A stretch of 64,000 nt of DNA from positions 20,314,328 to 20,378,327 of the forward strand of contig NC_051448.1 in the NCBI RefSeq assembly GCF_001649575.2, read 5' to 3'. The position numbers and the translations under genes are program-made. Source of the DNA: Kryptolebias marmoratus. Its lineage: Eukaryota; Chordata; Actinopteri; Cyprinodontiformes; Rivulidae. Positions 58,590 through 64,000 of the stretch are shown here, one piece after another; the stretch's first letter is position 1, and each line of letters begins with the position of its first letter. The notes under the pieces are model-generated. The model had not been told where the DNA came from, made no database searches, and was given only the letters and a program-made list of their open reading frames with translations.

Positions 58590-59088
58590 TAAAGCCCCGT
58601 TTACATGAGATCAATCTTGTCCTTTTTAATGTTTATTGTGGCGAGTTAACAAGAAAAAAAAACGTGTTTACATTGATGTGGTTGTTCTGGTTGAATCTGC
58701 TGTAGTTTCCGTGACAGGCAGGGTTGCCAGATAAGGAATGACAATTGTCCTGTCGCTTTAAAGTTACTGTATTTTGACCCAAACTATCATATGTGCTGAG
58801 TGAGGTGAGGGGAGGAGGTTGTGACATTAGTTGTGAGCTGTGATTGGTGAACATCTGCACAGATAAAACCCTGAAATTATCTTATAAAAATGGGAATTAT
58901 TGTATATCTGGCAACATTGATGCCGGGCTTTCAATGAGGCGCTCATGCAGTCCGGAGCATGGAAGCCGTTCCATCCAAAATGGCGACTACACGCCGTGTG
59001 TTTGAGGCTGGGTTGCTGCTACATGTTGTAAAGAAGCACGAGCAGCTCTCTGCTGTTCGCCATTATTACTGTTCATCCGCTCACACAA
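58590..59088 (+). mobile_element. Possible DNA transposon, left part, running into a gap
   Basis: Starts with aaagccccgtttacatgag, of the CCCCGTTTACA type seen at the tips of several fish DNA elements, and later has a tccaaaatggcgactacacg block. The other end is in or beyond the gap, so the call is weak. Confidence 0.35.
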
Positions 59089-59585
59089 NNNNNNNNNNNN
59101 NNNNNNNNNNNNNNNNNNNNNNNNNNNNNNNNNNNNNNNNNNNNNNNNNNNNNNNNNNNNNNNNNNNNNNNNNNNNNNNNNNNNNNNNNNNNNNNNNNNN
59201 NNNNNNNNNNNNNNNNNNNNNNNNNNNNNNNNNNNNNNNNNNNNNNNNNNNNNNNNNNNNNNNNNNNNNNNNNNNNNNNNNNNNNNNNNNNNNNNNNNNN
59301 NNNNNNNNNNNNNNNNNNNNNNNNNNNNNNNNNNNNNNNNNNNNNNNNNNNNNNNNNNNNNNNNNNNNNNNNNNNNNNNNNNNNNNNNNNNNNNNNNNNN
59401 NNNNNNNNNNNNNNNNNNNNNNNNNNNNNNNNNNNNNNNNNNNNNNNNNNNNNNNNNNNNNNNNNNNNNNNNNNNNNNNNNNNNNNNNNNNNNNNNNNNN
59501 NNNNNNNNNNNNNNNNNNNNNNNNNNNNNNNNNNNNNNNNNNNNNNNNNNNNNNNNNNNNNNNNNNNNNNNNNNNNNNNNNNNNN
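59089..59585. other. Assembly gap (497 N)
   Basis: Unknown sequence. Confidence 1.
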
Positions 59586-60440
59586 CCCCCCCCCCCCCGC
59601 TCTCTGCTGGCAGCTGTGTTGACCGTCTCGTGCCTGGGAACCCTTGATTACCAGGCTGACTGTACATTCGGGTCGAGCCTGGCAGCCGCTTTCGTTGAGC
59701 ACGTCTCCGTCGGGCCGGCGCGCACGCTAAACACATTTCTTCCTTTTGATCATGGCGCGTTGTAAACGACTGCTGCTCCATCCCCCCCCGGGACGCCTCA
59801 GGTTATCCACCTGCATTTATTAGGCTAATGAACAGTTCGGGGATGTTTATCTGTTTCGAGCCGGGCCCGTCTGAAAAGGCCTCTGGCAGTCGGTTCGGGT
59901 CCAATAAGTGCATACGCCGGCTCGTCGTGCAATTCATTAGGAGCTTCAGCTGCAGTCGCTGCAGATGATCTCTTCATTAAACTTTATGATATGTTGATTT
60001 TAATAATCTGTTGCGTTTCTTGATGTGACCCCCCCTCCTTTGGGGGCTAATAAAACGCAGGTGTGGTGAAATGACATCAGCGTATAAGCTCATTTTGGAA
60101 GTGGCTCTGCAGCCAGAATATTATTTTATTTTATTTTTTTAAAGTGTCCACGGCGTGATTTATAACCGACCTTGCCCTGTGTAATGAAAGAACATATTAA
60201 TATCGAAGGGCAATAAAAAAAGAAGAAAAACTGCTTATGTTTTGAGCTGTTTATGTAAAGTTTTAGTGACTGATCAGTAACAGATGCTTTTAAAATCTTT
60301 TTTTTTTTTTTTTTTGCAAAGATGCAGTATTGTCATCTGGGCTGAATGAATACTTCAGCTGGTTAAAAGCTTGAAAAGAAGCTTGTGTTTTTCATTTCTG
60401 CTTTGTTGGTTTTGAAACCATCCCATGTGTTCAAAGGTTG
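59586..60440. other. Unique-looking sequence, no gene seen
   Basis: Begins with a poly-C run at the gap edge. About 59790-60010 has balanced composition without repeats and could be a conserved non-coding element. Confidence 0.35.
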
Positions 60441-61865
60441 TCTACTTTAACTCCAAGTTGTGCACCGTGGGTGTCAACTTAATCCCATAGGACGATGACC
60501 ATAGTTACCAACACCGTGTTACAGGCATATCTGAGCATTTCCCACATGTTCTGCCATAAAATGAAAATAAATGTCAGACATAATCTACCAAGCAATAGCT
60601 TCATGAGCTTATTTGAGTTTACTACAGTAGATGCAGTCAGACGTTTACATCCACTCATGGGCAGGATGTTCATTTTGGGGTTTTAAGATTTTATTTGAAC
60701 TGTTCTTTTTCCAGGATGGAATAGTTATATAACACATTACTTCACTGGGTGCACAAGTGTGAATTTATTGGGGATTTATTGGGTCAAAATTATTCATGCT
60801 TGGTCACATGCATACATACCTACATTCACCAAAATCTTTCAATAAGTGGTGCTGAAGGTTCATGAAGGTTGTTTAACTTGACAAGGCCTGTTATCGTCTC
60901 ATTGCTGATAATGCTTGACTACAACTGGTAGTTTTTCTTTGCCAGCATAAAAAAGGATGTGTTTGACCAATACTCAGAACAACGGGAAAGTCCAAAGATC
61001 GCAGTGAAGGTCTAAAAATGAGAATTGCAGATTGGGAAAAAAAATTTCAGAGACCATTCTAAACAATTTCAGATTCCAGATCATTAGTTCAAACAGCTGT
61101 ACGTAAGTATAAGTTATTAACGTGTCACCACTTTGCCAAAGTCTGGAAAACGACCCAAACAGCCCCCCTCAAATGAAAGGAAATTGGTCAGCATGTTCAG
61201 GAACAACTCAGGAACCAACAAGGGTGAACCCTACATGAACTGAGAGGGTGACAACCGAGAAAGAAGCTCCTGCTCCAAAAGCGGCACCTTTACGCTGAAC
61301 TGAAATCAGCAGCTGCCCACATGAACGAGCCAAGTGTCTTCTGGAGAAAAGCTTTAAGGTCAAGCAAGACAAAGATTGAGGTGTTTGGACACAATGAAAA
61401 AAAGTTTGTTTGGAGGAGTAAAGGTAAGGCTTTCAAACCTAAGAACACTTTAACAACTGTCAAGCATGGTGGTGGGAGCATCATGCTGCACATTTCACAA
61501 AGTGGACAGAATATTGAAGAAGGAGGTCCAACTTGAAATTCTTCAACTTCACCTCAAGTCAACAGCAAGACGGGTGAAATCTGGACACAGTTGTGTGTTC
61601 CAACAGAATAATGACCTCACACACATCAGATCTGGTTTCTGATTGGATAAATCAAGCTAACGTTAAGCTTCTGGAATGGCCTTCCCTAAGCCCTGACCTC
61701 AGACCTATTGAAAGTTTGTGGACTATTCTTAAAAGCCGGGTCTGTGTCAGGAACCAAGAACTCTTCAAAAATTCACATTGAACCTTAATGTTAATAATTT
61801 TGACCCTGTGTGGACTAAATCCACACTGAATTCAAACTTGTGTGCCCAATTTTCATTAAAAAAAA
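60441..61865 (+). mobile_element. Decayed Tc1/mariner transposon, nearly full length
   Basis: The plus-strand transposase can be followed in pieces: N-terminal region at about 60980-61270, FWRKALRSSKTKIEVFGHNE at 61340-61400, KHGGGSIMLHIS near 61465, VFQQNNDLTH near 61600 and EWPSLSPDLRPIESLWTILK near 61675. The first two catalytic Asp residues are lost (SDET-type block now SSKT; QQDND-type block now QQNND), while the Glu of PIESLW remains. Several stops and frameshifts interrupt it. The element is inactive. Confidence 0.88.
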
Positions 61866-63818
61866 CTAAATGTCAGGAGCAGCAGTCTCAAGTAGACCAG
61901 CAACATTGGGTCCAGGTGTTTTCATTTGTGTTCCATTCCTGCAATACAAAGAATTGAGGCGAAGGAAGGTCGCATTTTGTGCACCTTTTTAAGGAAAAAT
62001 GAAAAATATTTTAAAACAAACAGGCTCTCCTGTTTTATCTGTCACAGAGTCTCAATTTAATTTCAACACTTGTGAATAAATTAAGATTTCAATGCTGATT
62101 TTGGAAACATCAGTAGCTGACATACATATTTAACATCAGTAACATGAGTACATGGGATAATGTCTGACACTGATTTTAAACTCATTTACTTCTTATTTAA
62201 ACTTATTTAAAAATAAATTATTAATAAATATAGTCTTGTAGTTTAATATAATAATAAATATAACAACATGTAATACAGTTTAAGCAACAGTAGTGCACAT
62301 TTAAAAATGTCTGGGGTATTTTGACATCAAATCAGACCTGCACCTCTATTTTAGGATGTAATAAGTAAAGCTAAGACACTAAAAACAACTCCTAAGTATA
62401 TGTTTACCCTGGTTGGTTTAGTAAATAAGTTTAGTTTGCAATAAACAAGGAGTTTAGTTCCTAAAATAGCATTAACTGGTGGAGCTAGCTAGCTGTCGCT
62501 AATAGCTGTTAGCATCAGCTAGCTAGCACCAACGCCAAGTTGTCATTATCTGAAAACCCAGATTTTAGGTTGTACTTATGAAGTCACAGGTTTAGTTACT
62601 CTAGCTGAACAAATTAATCATTTTAACCCAATTTATGAGGAGAAAACTTAACCCAGCATAAGAGTTCAAACAACCCAGGGTTGGCTCGGCCCAAGTCAGT
62701 TTTCAATCCAGCGGTTTTTAGTGTTTAACATTAGTTGTATTTCTGTTTTAAAAAGGCTACCATACTGTTGCGTTCTAGTACCGGCCCATGTCTACCTTCT
62801 GTATTTCCCACAGATTTCTCTCAACGCTAATTCAGTTTTCCTGTTTTTTTTTTTTTTTTGGAATTGCAACTAACCAAATACAGTATTTCCTTCACTCAAA
62901 TTTTGACTGATTTGGTTCTGTTTCTTTCACCTAAATGGCTTTTGGGTTTCTTTTGTTGAGAACTGAATTAGTGGGAGATGAAGCCCGGGGGGGACATGTG
63001 TATTCATAACACCAGTGGCTCTTTTTTTCTTGGTCTCCATTGTGGATCTTCTTTGCTCCATTGTTCTGAGAGTTCCGCTGGTGGTCTCTCGTGTAAACAG
63101 CTCTCAAAGACGGATCTTCCTCACTCTCCTTTTTCCAAAGTGCTCTCTTCTTCCTCCGGGCCTACGTCTCTTTCTGCGGTCACCCTGTCAACTGTCTGCC
63201 TGTTTCTGTGTCTTTTATCCAGCCGCCTTCAGCATCTTCATCACACGCTCGCATGCACAAACATCCCCGCGCAGAGCTAAGTGTGTATTGGGCTCTTTAG
63301 TTGTCGGTGGGGAAGGAAGGATCCTGCTGGCGTGTCGGCGTCTCTGACCCCTCTGTCACAAAGGGTCTCTCTCCCCTCCCACTCATTTCCCTGCCAAGCT
63401 GGGAAGAGTAAATATTTATCACTCCCCATGACAATGAGCCAAACTGGGGGAGAACGACTCCGATGGGAGTCGAGGTAAAGTCTGTTGGTGAAGCTGTTGT
63501 CAGCCAGGATGGGTTTGGAGGAACATTCCAGTTTCACCTTATACGGGTATTCTTGCTGAAATATTATGAAATAGTGAAAGTTCTATGTGTTGTCGCCATT
63601 ATATGCACCCATACAATGACAAAATTTGTTTTCTGCATTTGCCTTATCACACATGTGAGACGCACAGAAAAGGGGCAGCCGGCAGCTAGACACCACGACA
63701 TATGGGCATGGTGGGAAATCAATCCTGCGACTTTCTGGTCTCAGAATGGCTGCTCCACCACAGTCGCCCTAAAGTGACTATGTCTAGTCCTCTCATTATT
63801 GTACACAGTCATATTTGC
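61866..63818. other. Intergenic sequence, no gene supported
   Basis: Contains a 12-bp inverted repeat of gctagctagctg at 62484-62495 and 62516-62527, made of self-complementary GCTAGC steps. About 63000-63500 is less AT-rich, without a supported exon. Confidence 0.35.
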
Positions 63819-64000
63819 AAATGCCAAATGGCGTGTACTGTCTCAGTCAGTTTAATAAACACGTCTGGTTGCAGTAAAGAAAGCAAAAATCTGTACGAGG
63901 ACAGAAGAGTTGAGGAGCCAGCGGGAAGAAACCCGTTTGAACCCTGCAGGAGGAGGGAGGAGCTTCCTGGGAGTTCAGATCCGAGTGTCCTGTGGACGAT
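63819..64000 (+). repeat. Unnamed dispersed segment, copy 2 (pairs with 557-735)
   Basis: Runs from caaatgccaaatggcgtgta to the window end, matching copy 1 through ctgtacgaggacag and ggaggagggaggagcttcct. It may continue beyond the window. Confidence 0.7.

Noticed and set aside
1..64000. CRISPR arrays, operons, tRNA or rRNA genes
   Set aside because: The tandem repeats lack spacer structure, the genome is eukaryotic, and no cloverleaf or rRNA sequence was recognised by eye.

Overview
This window is vertebrate nuclear DNA, almost certainly from a percomorph teleost. It has one recognisable protein-coding exon with canonical GT/AG splice sites, a CpG-rich promoter, and a dense load of fish-type transposons (Tc1/mariner, hAT, PIF/Harbinger, LINE-2, RTE-like, Ty3/gypsy solo LTR). 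Three runs of N show it comes from a draft assembly. I cannot name the species.

The only gene I can name is hmbox1 (homeobox containing 1, also HOT1), on the minus strand. Its first coding exon lies at 4366-5027 and encodes the conserved N-terminus, ending at a GTGAGT donor. A probable non-coding first exon ends at a perfect GTAAGT donor near 7493 inside a CpG island (about 6960-7800). That island carries two ZNF143-like ACTACA motifs, a YY1-like motif and two short upstream ORFs. The homeodomain exons must lie left of position 1, so 1-4365 is intron, and 5032-7492 is the intron between exon 1 and the coding exon.

From about 7.8 kb to the right end no other gene can be named. Three plus-strand places look like parts of genes: a CCAAT-type promoter with a nine-codon start exon (about 16240-16376), a CpG island with a GTGAGT donor (about 19490-19870), and a short exon with good splice sites (23663-23769). 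All are low-confidence.

The remainder is intergenic or intronic DNA built mostly of repeats. The commonest is an unnamed family of head-to-tail units of about 300 bp, present in at least ten places, with a distinctive non-tandem edge. It has served as a landing site: a PIF/Harbinger-type element (39001-39538, TAA target duplication) and a hAT-like element (25009-25991, 8-bp target duplication) sit inside it, and a third element carrying a CGGBP1-like zinc finger (50685-51691) is flanked by it. Other nested structures are a gypsy solo LTR inside a DNA element (18311-19230), a LINE-2 inside a gutted Tc1 copy (55060-57000), and a Harbinger MADF fragment interleaved with another DNA element (36011-36809). 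No RNA genes, CRISPR arrays or operons were seen, and I found no convincing new multi-gene system. The points most worth following are the 300-bp family, the CGGBP1-like element, two pairs of unnamed homologous segments, a perfect 18-bp hairpin at 9306-9345, and the unidentified exons.
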